A DNA stretch of 64,000 nt from Blastocystis sp. Blastoise (taxonomy: Eukaryota; Sar; Bigyra; Opalinata; Blastocystidae). Positions 24,165 to 38,280 of this stretch are shown here, one piece after another. The notes under the pieces are model-generated. The model had not been told where the DNA came from, ran no database searches, and worked only from the letters and a program-made list of their open reading frames with translations. The translations under genes and the position numbers were made by a program. Each line of letters opens with the position of its first letter. Positions within the stretch are counted from its first letter, which is position 1. Location of the stretch: assembly GCA_039096225.1 (NCBI GenBank), contig JBBPEB010000003.1, forward strand, positions 1,110,001-1,174,000, written 5' to 3'.

Positions 24165-25603
24165 TTAATGAAATATACCAAATGTATAATCTACATGATT
24201 TTTCTGAATAAATGACGAATCATTCAATTGCTGTTTATACACAGTAATTTTTTCATCTGAAATATCATAATCTATATGATATTATTAATATTAAAAATAT
24301 ATACATACACATAACAAACAAGAACTCTTTCAATTTTGGAAATTTTCCAGTAGTAATACATTTAGTAAGTTTTGATAATTGTTCCTTATCATAAATATAT
24401 AATGCTAAACTTCTTATATTTTGAGTTTTATTTTGATTTATACAATCAAATATTGTTTCTATCTCATATTTATTCATCTCTTCATCTTTTGTACCAATAA
24501 TTGTATTTATAAATGAATTACTATCATATTTACATCGAAGAATTGAATTATTTGGGTCATAAATATAATCATCATCACTGTTATCTTTATATACTATAGA
24601 ATAACAATAGTTATGAATATGAATAGAATCATTTTATTTATGACATACTTCTTAATCGGACAATACTTGATGATAGAAAGTTACTATTAGTCATATATCT
24701 ACAAAATATATCAATAAAAGGACTCCACCATTCTATATTGTGATATTGATCTATATATACATGTATTATTTTATAAAAATAATTATTATATAAAGAAATA
24801 TTTTTACAGAAATATATATGATTCATAATAAAGAAAAAACATTATTATTAAAATATATACAAATATTGATAGATTTTAATTGAGGGAAATTATCTTTAGT
24901 ATATAGTTTACAAAAATTATCATCTGGTATATCATTAATATCTAAATTAATATTTATAAAAAGATTAGAATGAAATGTAATATATTATAGGTAAAACATT
25001 AAATTAATTTAATATATATATACCTAGAATCAATTGAGTTGTTTTATGGAAACAACCTTTAGGAATTAATCGATTTATAAAAGTCATAGTACATTCTAAT
25101 CATAATAGTTAAAGATTAATTGAATAAACTATCTTTACAAAAATAATTATATAAATAATTACCTTTTATTGTAATAATAGAAGCCTTAGAAATTAACTTC
25201 TCTAATATATTTTCATAGGCTGTTAAAGCCTCTGATGATGAATTTTCTTCCATAGAACTTACTATATATATATTCATATGTTTTATAATATAATATACAA
25301 TCAATTTCTAATTTAAGAATATTATTAAATTTATTGTCATTAAATAGAGTTGATATCCATGTTAAATATTCTATACTTATATTCTCATCAACTATAGATA
25401 TTAAACATAGAATAATAATCTATTTAAAGAAAAAATATACATAAAACATCTAAATTATTCAAATGTTTTAATATATCACTATTTAAGAATCTTTCTAAAG
25501 AATTTCTGACATCAATTTTATTTTGATCATGATCATGATCATTATCTTCTTTATCTTTATCTTCATCTTCATCATCATCTTCATCATCATCATCATCATC
25601 ATT

Positions 25604-25635
<32 letters not shown>

Positions 25636-26314
25636 TATCATCATCTATAAATGAATAAATATTAGTATTATTATTATATATCAACTATATATTTATTAAT
25701 ATATTTTATACATACCAATAAACGCTAAATCTAAACTATCAATACTTTGATTATTATTTTCAATAGACTCAAACAAATTTATATTTTCAGAACGAGAAGA
25801 ACGAACTGGAAAAAAATAGTATATGAAATATATAATATAAAATTAAAAATTAAAAGAATAAAGAGTATTTCATACTTGAAAGATAATCAATTGAAATCAG
25901 CTTTTTAGCTAATAATTTATTTAGATGCGGGAAATAACAAATAAAATAATCTATATTATAAATAAATAAATATAATTAATTATATATATAGTATTATAAT
26001 CTTAAATGTAAAAATATAGATAATATACATAATTATACCATTTATATTAATATGAATTGAATGAGTATAAACTATTTCATCCAAACGAAGAGCTATTTCT
26101 TCTTCTTTATCATAATCAATATTATGTATACGAATAGTATCAATCATAGACATTAAATTAATAGAAAATAGAGAATCAAAATTCTTTGTAGCTAAATTAA
26201 GAATAATAATTTATTTATTAATATATTAATATACTTATTATAATGTCGTAAGTGATAATATGTAATTTAGGGAAGCATTCTTTCTTTATTGAAGATAATT
26301 GGAAAGATTCTATA

Positions 26315-26349
<35 letters not shown>

Positions 26350-27587
26350 TATATATATACCATCATCATTATTATCATCATCTTCATCATCATCATTATC
26401 TTTTTTATCTTTATCTTCATCTTCATCATCATCATTATCATTATCATCATCATCTTCATCTTCATCATCATCTTCATCATCATCATATATGAGTTCAGTA
26501 ACATTTGGAAATACATGAGTTGCCATTATTTTGTTAAATAAATTCTCATCAATTTTATTTGCTAATTTCTTAACTATGTAGAATTATTATATTAATAATA
26601 ATAATTTAAAAAGAATATACTTAATTCAATATTTAATGTAGTTAAAGAATCAATAACACCTTCTTCAAATAATTTCATAAAAAACATAGGATCAATTTGA
26701 TGATATAAATCTAAAATAAATTATTATATATATATATATGTATATGTATATATATACATTCATCAAAAATGATTTTTGAAATACACAAATATGATGGAAG
26801 AAGTAATAATTGAGATATACAATGCTTAGTATATACTTTATCAATTCTATTTAATATATTAGTATAAAATAATAATAAAAAAATATATATATAATTATTT
26901 ACATGAATGTTTTATCATTTGTTTTTTCTATATATAATAATAATAAAATATATGATTCTATATATATACCATCATATTCAATTCTGACTTCATCATCTAA
27001 TGTATATTCATTTTCTGTTTTATTAATGTCTATTTGAGAGTAATCATTTGTATATATAGCTTCATTAACAATATGTTTATATAATTTAGGTAATTCATTC
27101 TTATCTCTTCTTTCAGCAACAGTGTCAATCAAATCACGGGAATAATATAATTTATTACGATCTAAAGAAGAAGAAATCTTATTATATTCATTCATCTCTG
27201 ATTCAGCATAATACTCATATTCTTCAGGATTAATTATTTCATAATCATATTCATTAAATAAGCGATTATATTCCATTATATATTCATCACTATTTGGATT
27301 TAATAATAGTTCAGTTTTATTATAATGCGTTGTTACTATATATATATATAATGAAATATATATATATACCATTTATTTCTAATTTTTCTAATGAATGGAA
27401 TATATCTTTAATACACGATGGACATATATATTCTATTGGAATATTCGAAGAATAAGCATCTATATATATTTTACTATTTATATTATATTATATATATATA
27501 CATATAATTTCAACTCTAGTAATATTCATCATTTTAAAAAGAAGAGAATAATATAATAATTCATCTTTTCGTTTAGGTGTTAATAAT

Positions 27588-27629
<42 letters not shown>

Positions 27630-28125
27630 ATTAAAACATATTTCTTTCTTTTCTAAATTAAATAATTCAATAGGCATACATTCTTTTATGATACAGTTAA
27701 TATATACATATACATCATAATTATTGTCTTTCAAATATTTATAAAATAATCCTTTAACATGATATAATAAATCACTTTGAATTTCTTTATCAATCTTAAC
27801 TGAGTATTCAATAAGTGTTTGATATATATCATAACTATCTTTCAAATTTAATGAAAATATATCCATGTTATCTGCCATTAAAAAAGAAATCACTCTTTCA
27901 ATATGAAAAGGAAGCATATCTATATAATAAGTACCATCATCATATTTCTCAAAGTTTTTAATGATATCATGAAAGGGAAATTCTTGATATTTCTCAATAA
28001 AATCTTTTGGAATGCATATTTGTGCATCATCCTGGAATGTAAATAAATCTAGAAATAGATTAAGGTATTATTAATCGTATTCAAATACATTTATCTTCAG
28101 TTAATCGAAATTCTGTTGTAGACAT
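24165..28125 (-). CDS. BTB(KCTD-like) protein with leucine-rich-like repeats and aspartate runs
   Basis: Start MSTTEFRLTEDKY at 28125 (first intron splits codon 13); probable end DYTFGIFH and TAA at 24165, with more than a dozen introns. The N-terminus is BTB/T1-like: FTFQDDAQICIPKDFIEKYQ, then DDGTYYIDMLPFHIERVISF, the layout of KCTD-type BTB domains. The remaining ~800 residues carry spaced F-P-x-(L/V) units (FPNVTELIYDD, CFPKLHIITYD, YFPHLNKLL, NFPQLKSINIY, KFPKLKEFLFV), which I read as degenerate leucine-rich repeats. Two acidic runs interrupt them, at 25530-25640 and 26365-26490 (DDDEDEDKDK type). By analogy with KCTD-type adaptors it could recruit substrates to a cullin-3 ligase, but this is inference. 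Exon boundaries in the second half are less certain. Confidence 0.7.
25530..25640 (-). repeat. Coding Asp/Glu-rich (GAT)n run, first of two
   Basis: GAT/GAA codon array in the BTB/leucine-rich gene; plus strand (ATC)n. A very similar run lies at 26365-26490 in a different exon of the same gene. In both, Asp/Glu runs flank a KDKKDN- or KDKEDN-like core, which suggests an internal duplication. Confidence 0.75.
26365..26490 (-). repeat. Coding Asp/Glu-rich (GAT)n run, second of two
   Basis: Follows MATHVFPNVTELIY and ends at a donor GTATATATATA. It is the partner of the run at 25530-25640. Confidence 0.75.
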
Positions 28126-30496
28126 TACTTGAATTCAACTATAATTACAGAAGGATAATATGTTATTATTCTTAAAAGATATATCTTTATATAAGCAACT
28201 AATAAATACTTTAAGAATTGTTTAATAAATAATAAATAGAATGAATTATTAGAACTAAACATAAATCTTGTCGAAAAGATTGTATTCATGAAAATTTAAA
28301 AAATGACTTGACATGACAAGAGTTTCCACGGTTTTTACTCAGTCTTTTTCAGATAAACTTATTTGAGATTCATGAAGATTTCAGAAAGAAAACATATTAT
28401 TCACTTTTTCAAAGCATATTATTTGTATTCACTTAAAATAAGATTCTCCTTATGTTTCTACCATGATGTATAATATATATATTCTCAATAAAATTAAAAA
28501 TAGTTGTAATTATATCAATCAAGTTGCTGAAATGGAGTATATACTTTATTTAGATTATTAAGATTATATAGACAGGTGATGTTGCAATCAAATATATTAA
28601 TTATTCTTTCAAACACTATATTTTTAAAAATCAAATTAATAAAAATGAATGATATTTGGCTTAAAATATCATTTTAATGTCTATTAAAATGTGAAATATA
28701 TTTTATATATGTAATGATTATCAAAGGAACATTATTCGTATGTTCTGAAGTGAAATCACATTAAATATATCTACTCTCTTCAAATCTAATTAAATTATTA
28801 TATTTAAAATTATCTACTCTTTTCTTTATAAAAATTAAAATATAATTAGTGTTAATTGCGTTTAAACTCTTCTATTAAATGAAATGCAATATGAAGTTGT
28901 ATGTATTATTTGTGCTGTTAATAGGTATATCACTAAATTTCTTTCTTTCTATACCATTACAGATATTCAAAATTTTTTATATTTAATTTATTTCTACATA
29001 TCTAATCATTTAACTCTTTCTCTCAAGTATATTATCTTTAAAAGAAAGATATATTTTATTAATATTTTTAAATATATATTCAATATGTTTTGTATAATAC
29101 TATTTTCTTATGAGCTCTATGATATATAAAATAGATATATATATACTTATTAATATGTATAAATAACCTATTTAATTCTATTGGTATGTATAATATATTC
29201 TAAATAAAACAATATAACAGATTACTTACTCTCTAAAATATATATAATTAAATCTATAGATAATAATATAAACAATAATAACATGATAAAAATAGATAAC
29301 TATTCTTTCTTTAACAAAAATTATTTATCAGTTTGTTATCATATCATTGCAAATAATAGATTCATAACAATTATCAATAAAGTAATAAAATAGTTGTATT
29401 AGTGGTATAATTCTATAGTTATTAATAAACAAAAGTAAAGTTTAACTGAACATATCAATTAAATAGTTTTAAAAAAGTGAATTAAGTCAATGAAAATCTT
29501 ATTAGAATACGTGTTATAACCCATTATTTACTACTTTAACAAAAACATATATAATAGTAGCATCTTGATTTTAAAAAGAATTATTAGTGAAATTAGTGAG
29601 AAATACTTTGTGAATCTTTTAAAAACTCAATCAAATATATATATTAATATCTATTACTTTTATATAAATTATTCATGAAATATAACTCATAAAAAGATAT
29701 ATACTGATACTAACAAAACAAAATAGTAGAGTTGAATCTCGAACAATAAAAAGAATAGACAATTATATTGTTATGAAAAGATATATATATTAAAAAAGAA
29801 AAGAAATATAAGGTTAAGTATGAATATCAAGAATTCTATGAATAAAAAAATTTGATAGAATTATGTTTTGAGTAATAAGAGAAGTATATCAAGAAAGAAA
29901 ACAGCAAGATATATCTATAGTATTTGGGAATAAGTAAAATGAAATATTGTATGATGATAATAGTATTATTAATTATACAATGCTTCTATATGTATATAAA
30001 TAATAAGAATAATAATAGATATTGATATGAAAATATATATGATATATAGGTAATATAGATATAGTTACATAATATAAAATAATAAAGGAATATCATCATA
30101 AAAAATGAATAAAAATTTATATATAATTTAATAAAAATCGCTATTCCAAATAAAAGAATATATAATGAAAGAGAATGAAATATATAAAATATGAATAGTT
30201 ATTAGTATGTTTATATAAAAGAGTGTATGTAAATGTATTAATGTAATTTTTATTAATAATTAAATATAAAGAAATTTATTATATGCAAACAATATAGAAT
30301 TAAATATATATATATACATTGAAAAAAGATTTATATGCGAGTTAAAGAAAATATATATGAAATTTAAAATGTAAGAATATCATAATAAATAAAAGAGATG
30401 TGTATAAAATAAATAATGAAATGATTTAAGAAGATTATACTATAATCATTAGTATATATATGGAGAGATACTATTTGAACTAATCATAGTATTCTA
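28126..30496. other. Largest gene-free spacer of the window
   Basis: About 2.4 kb between the BTB/leucine-rich gene start and the end of the large secreted-protein gene. A short frame at 28884-29129 has no domain signal and is judged random. No repeat array or RNA gene recognised. Confidence 0.5.
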
Positions 30497-33400
30497 TTAC
30501 ATCTCTTGGTACAGAATTTCAACTGAAGTATAACTAAAAGGAATTATTTTCTTTAATTGATTTTTTAATACATCTTCATCAAAATAACTGGAAAATGTTG
30601 CGCTTTCAACTAAAACTTCATTTGGTATATTAAGTATAAACACCAACATAGCTACCTCTTCAAATTCATATACACTTGAATATACACCAACGTTATTTAA
30701 TTGAGATAAGGGAACTTTACTAGATATCAAAATAGATCTATATATAGAAATAAATATATCAGGTTGAATCATTTTTTGTGGGAAGCCATCGAAAGCAAAT
30801 GCAAATGCTTTTATATTTCCATCTGGTTGTTTTACTGTTCTTATAGGAACTATAACATAACTTAATTGAACTTGTTTACAGAAATATGTTACATAGTAGA
30901 TTTTTTGGTCATGTTCAACCGCGAATGAACTATAATTATTCAATTCAATATCTTCATCATGGTTATCAGAGTAGAGACAGTATTCTTTATCAGCATATAA
31001 AGTAGCATGACTATTAAGAAGAGAAGAAGAAGAACTGAATGGAGTATTTTGATAATTCGTGATTGAATTCATAAATAATTGTCTTTTAGAAGAAGAATCA
31101 GTAGAATAGAAATCTCTATTTGAACCATAATAAACATGAAGAAGAAGAGAAGTAATGGAATCATCACCAGTAATATAATCTGTGGTTAGAAGAAGATCTG
31201 TAAGTTGATATTTAAAAGTATTTACAAATGTTCGTGCTAAAGATAATAATAAAGAATAAATATCATCAATAGTTGTCGTTAATTGCATAGAATAATCTAA
31301 TGATTCTAAAGCTTTACCAGGAATAGATACAGGTCGAGGATCTATAGATGATAATAATATAATATTGACATAATAATGATATAATAAATATTAATATAAT
31401 AATAAATATTAATATAATAATAAATAATAATATAATAATAAATAATAATATAATAATAAATATTAATATAATAATAAATAATAATATAATAATAAATATT
31501 AATATAATAATAAATAATAATATAATAATATATATTAATATAAAAATAAAAATAAAAATAATAATAAAACATACAACAAAGATCTTTATTAATATCATTA
31601 GACCATGTAGGTGTATTAGATATGTAATCACATAATACTTGATAGTAACCATATTGATTTTCATTAGTACAATTAACAGCAGCATTCTTCATTATATCAG
31701 TTTCAGGATATAAATAGGAATCAATAGTACTAGCAGGACAAGTAGCACCACTAGGATAACATTTATTATTAATAACAACTTCATTTTCATTACAAGGAGT
31801 ACATAAATAATTATTACCATTTAATGAAGTTACATAACCATTTATACACTCTATACATTCATTACCATTATAATATGTAGTACCAGTACAAGGAGTAGAA
31901 GTAAATATACATTCATTAGTATTAGGTTCTTCCCATTCACCTTTATTATTACAATATCTATGTTGATTATTTATATATCCTTGAGGACAAGGAAGAGAAG
32001 CAGTAGAATCAGAGTTAGTTTCTGGCCAATTATTATCAGCTAAACATGGTATATCCGTAACTGTAATAGAGATTTGATATAAGTCAACAATAGTGCCTTC
32101 ATTATTAGTATAAGAGAGAGTATAAGTAGTTAAAGGAGATACACTAGTAGGAGTACCATAGATTCTTTGAGTTACAGAATCTATAATAATACCTTCAGGA
32201 AGAGTAGGAGAACTAGTAATAACAGTATCAACACTATCTATTGTATAATATTGTTCATAGAAATTATTCTTTTTAATAATAATATTTGTTACTTCAAAAT
32301 ATAATTCAGAAGGATTTATTTTTATACATGTTGCATCACCTTCAATTTCTTGTAATGTGTCATCTACACATAAACATTTTGCATTACTAGTATATCCTTT
32401 AGGACAAATCTTATAAGAATATTTATTTAATCTAGCTGAAGACCATTCATTATCTACACAACCATGATAATCATTATCATAGTATTCTAGTTCATTTAGA
32501 ATAGTCATAATTTCACTTTTACTCTCAGTAATTTCTGTATCTATTCCACATTTTGTAATTCTCATACGATATGAATTATAACATTTATTTAAATATAATG
32601 TCTCCTTATAATATTTATTCATACTCATTTTATCCATTAAAAATACTTCATCCCATTTTGCACCATTATTATTACTTCCTTCTATTACAATAGATTCAGG
32701 ACTATATGATATACTCATATCATGGTTATAATATAAATAAAAAGATTTTATATCTATGCATGTTTCATCATTATATGTATAGGTGAATATAGTATTTGAA
32801 CATTTATTAAGTACTTTTGTGAACGTATTATCATTATTATCATATAAATTACTTAATAGATATTCAGGATCAGCTTCAGCATTAATAGACCACCAACCCT
32901 CTACTGATAAATTTCCTTGATGAATAAAACTAATTGTTATTGAAAATCCATTATTTGGTTGAATAATATTATTATATCTATGTATTTCAATCGCAATAAC
33001 ATTATCACCCATAAGACGTATATTTGGATCAATAAAAGTACTGATAGCAGTTCTAAATGATTTATATTCATTATATTCCGAGGTAGCTAATGTATTGTAT
33101 TCTACATTATCACCATTATCCATATTTACTCTTCTTAGTTCATAACCATTTATATATATGATCATGCCAGCATAGGTAGATACAGTTATATCTAATGTAT
33201 AATCTGTATATATTGCTTCATCTATAATATAATGCATTCTATAATATTGAGTAATACTATCATTAGGAACATCAGGAAGAGAAGAAGAAGAAGGAACAGT
33301 AGACCATAAATTATCATTAAATAGATTCGTAGTCCAATGTTTAGGAGGAGTTATATTATCATAAGAATAAGTTATGGGCATTTTAGATGCATCAGCAAAT

Positions 33401-36400
33401 TGATTGAAATTCAAATAACCATTATTATTCTGATCAAATTCACTATAATATTTATTATTAACATAAATATGTGATACTGAATTTGATTCACCATACTGAA
33501 TAGACATAGATAAGGAATATATTGATGGAGATAAACATAAATTATAGTCTTCTGAACTTCTTTCAGAGATATGATATATTCTTTTTGGTAACCGAATTGC
33601 AGCAATATCTTTTAAAAGAACTCTGTAAATAGCTTCTTGTTCATATTCAAACTGGATATAAACAAAATTATTAGGAAATTGGCATGATTGAATGGAAATA
33701 GTTAATGTATATTCATATGATGTACCAATTACAGACGTAGCATGTATAGTATATATATTATCGCCATTTTCACCATGAATAATACCATATATAGAACCAG
33801 TATTAGTATTAAAAGTTATTCCATCAGGAAGAGAAGGAATAATAGTAAAATCATGATAGTATTCCGAATTAGTAAATGATATAGTTATAGTTGTATTATC
33901 ATAAGCTATATAAGGATTAGAAGAAGTAGATAATAATGGTAATGTATCAGAAGTAATATCATCGACGTATAATTCAATCTCAGATATATAATAATAATCC
34001 TTAACTTTATTAAACATATTATTTGTTAATGTAAATTCTAATATATTAATTCCCGTATTAACATCAGACAAGAAGAAACATTTTCTTGTAGAACTATAAG
34101 AATTAAATGCATCCGATACAACTGAGTGTTCATGACGATTACCATTTATATCTATAGATTCCACTTTCCATGATGTTGGAGCATAAAGATATTGGTCACT
34201 AGGATAAGTTATACAGTATCTATTTATATATTTGTATCCATCTTTAACTGTTATTGATAATATAGGGTTTGTCTTATCTGTTTTACCTGTCATATACATT
34301 ATTGTGTTAAAATTTAAATCTACAATATAATCATAATTAGAAGACGATAAATCATTTGTAGCTGTTACTTCATAATTACCATAAACTGGAAGATTATTAT
34401 CGACAACCATTAGAAGAGAAGCATCAAAGGATATATCAATAGTATGTTGTTTATCATAGAGTAATACAGAAATAGTAATAGTATTTTGATTGTCAAATAG
34501 AGAGAGAGGACCTGTTGCTGTTTGTTCTATAATAGTAGAGGCATCTGTTGAATCTAAATAACCATCTTTAAATCCATGTGCTGCAAGTTCATGATTATTA
34601 ATATAGATCTTTGTATTTGATAATGATTTATAACTTAATACAAAATACTTTTGACTAGTAATAGAAGGAGTGTTAATAGTCTTACGGAATACAAAATATT
34701 GATTCGTGGCAGTAGGAGTGATAGCAGTGGCACCATTAGCAGTAGACCAAGTAGAATCATCAATAGAAGATCCATACCATTCTGTAGGTATAGAATCATA
34801 AGAATTATATTTCCATTCAGATTTCATTAACATAGAATAATTAGTATTAACATAATAGATTTCAGGAGATTTATACATGGCTCTGATTTTAGAAACAAGA
34901 ATATATGTACTACTAAGATCATCTATAACATATACTATCATAAGCGACTCTTCATTCCAAAAACTATTATTTTTTTCTATTAACTCAAAAGACCAAGTAC
35001 CTACAGCACCATAATAATCATAATTTATATCTAAATACTCATCTTGAAGTAAAGTAGCAATTTCAGTTCCATCTTCTGATTTAATTATAACTTTTTCTTT
35101 AAAAGCATTATATGTCGTAATTCTATTAACACGTATATGTGCACAACTAGTAGGATTACATAACATTTTAAGATTAAATATATAAGTATTTGAAGAACTG
35201 CCATCTTCACCATAGTTATAAGAAAGAGTATATTCAGCAGATTTAACTTCTTTAGGAGTTCCAGAAAGAATACCATTAGAAGATAAAGTTAAACCAGTAG
35301 GTAAATCAGTAGATAGAACACAATTCGATAATGAAAGAGATACTATAGTAGAGAAATCAATAGATTGATTCTCTTCAAAGGCGTTCATAGTATATTGAGG
35401 GATATCCTGTAGTCTTCGAGAGGCAAGCATAGAGAGAGTATCTATAGAATCTATAATATATATATATATATTATTATTATGTATATACTTTTAGAATTCG
35501 TAATATAGGTGAGAACATCAAAAGAAGAAAGAAGTTCAGGATGATCAGCAGTAGTATGTAATTCTATAGCTACTTTTAATGTAGTAAGAGAAACAGAGGA
35601 AACAAATAATTCTTTAGGAACGATAATACTATATAAATGAAATATATTGAAAATAATATATATTATATATACTGTTTATAAGTAGGAACATCTTCAAGAG
35701 ATTGAGAAGGAGTTTTTTCATTGATTTTGGAGGATCTATATATATATTTAAATAGATAATAAATAAATATATAAATAGATACATAAAATGATATATAGAT
35801 ATATAAATGATATAGATATAAAAAAATATACAAATATATAAACTAAATATACTCAGGTAACAAATAAGTGTACACTTGAATTCCATTTACATAAACAATA
35901 AATCCACTTTGACTTTGAACAGATAATTGAAGAAGAGTAAAAGAGTTATCTACAGTTATATCCTTTCTAAAATAAGTAGTAATTCCAGCATTCTTGATTT
36001 CTTTATTCTTATAGTCTTCACCCCATTCTTCTATCTTACTTTCTTTCCAAGAAACAGCATCAACGTTAGTGGCATATTTCCAATTAGCACTTGAATCAAC
36101 AAGAGATGATACTATATAAATAAATATATATATATATATATTAATTAAAAAAATACAATCAAATATAACTATTTTCTTTCCATGATCATCAGCATTTACA
36201 CGAGACTTAACAAGAATTATTTTATTATAAGTCAAACTAACATAAGAATCCTTAGCCCAAGCAGTAAGATTCCTACAAATATACATATATATATAATTAA
36301 CTAATTACTTTGAAGATAGTTCAAGAGAATAATCTTTATTTGCATCTAAACAGACTTTATAACTCATCATAGAGTCTTGATCAACAACAGATTCATCACG

Positions 36401-36633
36401 GAAAGCAAAAGTATTTCTCAAATTAGTGGATTTACCAGCATAAAGTTGAATCATTTCACCAGGGTTTCCAGCATAACCTCTTTCAATAGTAACCTCATAG
36501 TCACCAACAGAACAAGCTTGGACGCCTATGAGAAAAACAAATTTTAGTGAATTGATCTTAAAACGATAATAATAATCAACATACAGAAAGCGAGAAACAT
36601 CCAGATTAATATCGTGATGTTAAACTTCGTCAT
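30497..36633 (-). CDS. Large secreted multi-module protein (putative Ig/cadherin-like, jelly-roll and discoidin-like modules)
   Basis: Starts MTKFNITILIWMFLAFC-VQA at 36633, a clear signal peptide split by an intron (36526-36584), and ends VEILYQEM with TAA at 30497. It has no C-terminal membrane segment, so secretion is likely. In order I see: a module around SSANWKYATNVDAVSWKESK with TTYFRKDI and GFIVYVNGIQVY; three He_PIG-type Ig-like motifs (LPTGLTLSSNGILSGTP; LPDGITFNTNTGSIYG; LPEGIIIDSVTQRIYGTP); two further jelly-roll modules (SEWKYNSY...DDSTWSTANG...FVFRKTI with KIYINNHELAAHGF; NDNLWSTVPSS with GMIIYINGYELRRVNMDNGD); discoidin-like stretches (WSINAEADPEYLLSNLYDNN to NSYRMRITKC); a Cys-rich CCP/EGF-like segment (CPQGYINNQHRYCNNKGEWE); and a ~280-residue C-terminal region I do not recognise. 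The tandem jelly-roll units resemble carbohydrate-binding sandwich modules of bacterial secreted enzymes. Probable surface or extracellular adhesion protein; no catalytic site seen. Confidence 0.8.
31342..31574 (-). repeat. Minisatellite intron in the large secreted-protein gene
   Basis: A 233-nt intron between DLC and PRPVSIPGKALESLD, built of interleaved AATATTAATATAATAATA units. The donor is GTATGTTTTATT and the acceptor TCATCTATAG. Read through, it extends the upstream frame with Tyr/Ile repeats that are not protein. Confidence 0.8.
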
Positions 36634-38280
36634 TATTTATTTAAAACTTAAATATATAATAAAAATAAAATATTAAAATTTGTATTAAAAGATTTCATCT
36701 CTGTATATATAAAAATCATCTGGAAAATGACGTCCTAGAAACCATCAATAGAGAAGAGATATTAAAGCGAAAAAAACCAATACATCTATTTTATTTGACA
36801 TATTTTATTCGTTTATATGTACAATATAGCCAATCATATAAGAAATCTTTAGGAGATTAGGCTAATTAACCGTAAATATGGATATTCTTGGGAAAATTAT
36901 TATTCGTATTATGAAATATTTTTTATAATCACGGTTTTTTAAAAAGATCATTTCAATCTTTTTTTTTCTTTCACTTTTTCGTCGTTTATAATAGTCAAGT
37001 TGCATGATTATCATTTATGGTTGTATATAGTTGATGAGATAAGGCTCGCTTGATCGATTCGATTAAATAACCTATATTTTGTTGAATTGTTTCGTTTAGA
37101 AAATGGATGACTTATGAAATTGTTTTTCTATTTTGGCTGTAGCATGATTGTGGAATGTTGAGTATATCAAATATAGAATCATTATACTTAATGTAGTTTA
37201 TGTTATTATTTTTTCGATTTGAATTGGCAAGTTAGTGTTGTGAAGAATTATTTACATGTTGAAGGATTCAATACGGATTTGAAAGATTCAAACAGATCAC
37301 TTTTATGGCGATATAATAGATTAGTGGCCTCCCATTTTCTTTTTTCTTTTTCCTTTTTATATTTCGTTACATATGATATATTCAATATTACACAAAATTC
37401 TATAAATATAAAAAGCGCTTAAAATTACAAGAAATTCTTTTAATAAAGTTTCAAGAAAATATTTTTTTGTATACATTATTTTTATTTAAAAAGTATATAT
37501 AATCTATTATTCATTTAAAAGAGAAGCTACTTTTTTTATGAACCAATTCTTTTCATTTAATAATATTAAGTACATTTTATAGTTACAGAAAAAACATAAA
37601 TATTTAAAAATGCTAAATACTAGTATATTGTAACAAGAACTAATTAAAAGAATAGCATAAACAATATATACTTTATATATAGTTTTAGACATCGTTTTTA
37701 TTATATATAGTTGAAAAATATAATTAAAAAATATATTTAATAATAAAATCCTTATGTAGATGATTAATAGCTATTAAAAATATGATTAGATATTTATATT
37801 AGCATAGTAACTTATATTTATACTTTTTTTGAATAACTAGTGAATTCTATATATATAATAATAGAAAATACTTTTCATGTTTATTATTTTCTTGCAGTTT
37901 AGTTTTTAATAACGTTATTATATTTATATATAGTTAAATAAATAATTATACATATATTCTATTAGTTTTATTATATGAACATTTTTTTATATTTTTATTA
38001 ATATATCTAATATCAGTGTATAAAAAAATAATACTGTTTTAAAATATTATTTATCAACATATATTATTTAATTTATAGAATATCGTAAATAGTTAATGAA
38101 ACTTTAATTCTTTTTTAAATGGTTAATAAACAAAATTTGATAGAAAAAATAGAGTCATAAACTACTTATTCAATATATAAACTAATAAAATAATATGAGT
38201 AAAAAAAAAAATATTAATAAAAAAATTATAAATTTAATATAATAATTATAAAGATGTTATACTAAAGATATATAAATAAT
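36634..38280. other. Gene-free spacer with a less AT-biased island
   Basis: The 5' flank of the secreted-protein gene and the 3' flank of BTB-TLDc copy B. The island at about 36950-37380 has more G and C than typical spacer, but neither strand shows a family-like frame or a tRNA or snRNA motif I can name. Confidence 0.4.

Noticed and set aside
23917-24181. Tyr/Leu/Phe-rich ORFs with repeated LSISYHYYFF
   Set aside because: Translations of the 29-bp tandem repeat in two frames, beyond the stop of the neighbouring gene.
28884-29129. 81-codon frame in the largest spacer
   Set aside because: Composition is Ile/Tyr/Phe-rich as expected by chance, with no domain, and no splice-linked continuation.
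37219-37422. 67-codon frame in the spacer upstream of the secreted-protein gene
   Set aside because: No ATG at its start and no family signal; the region is less AT-biased, but this alone is not evidence for a gene.
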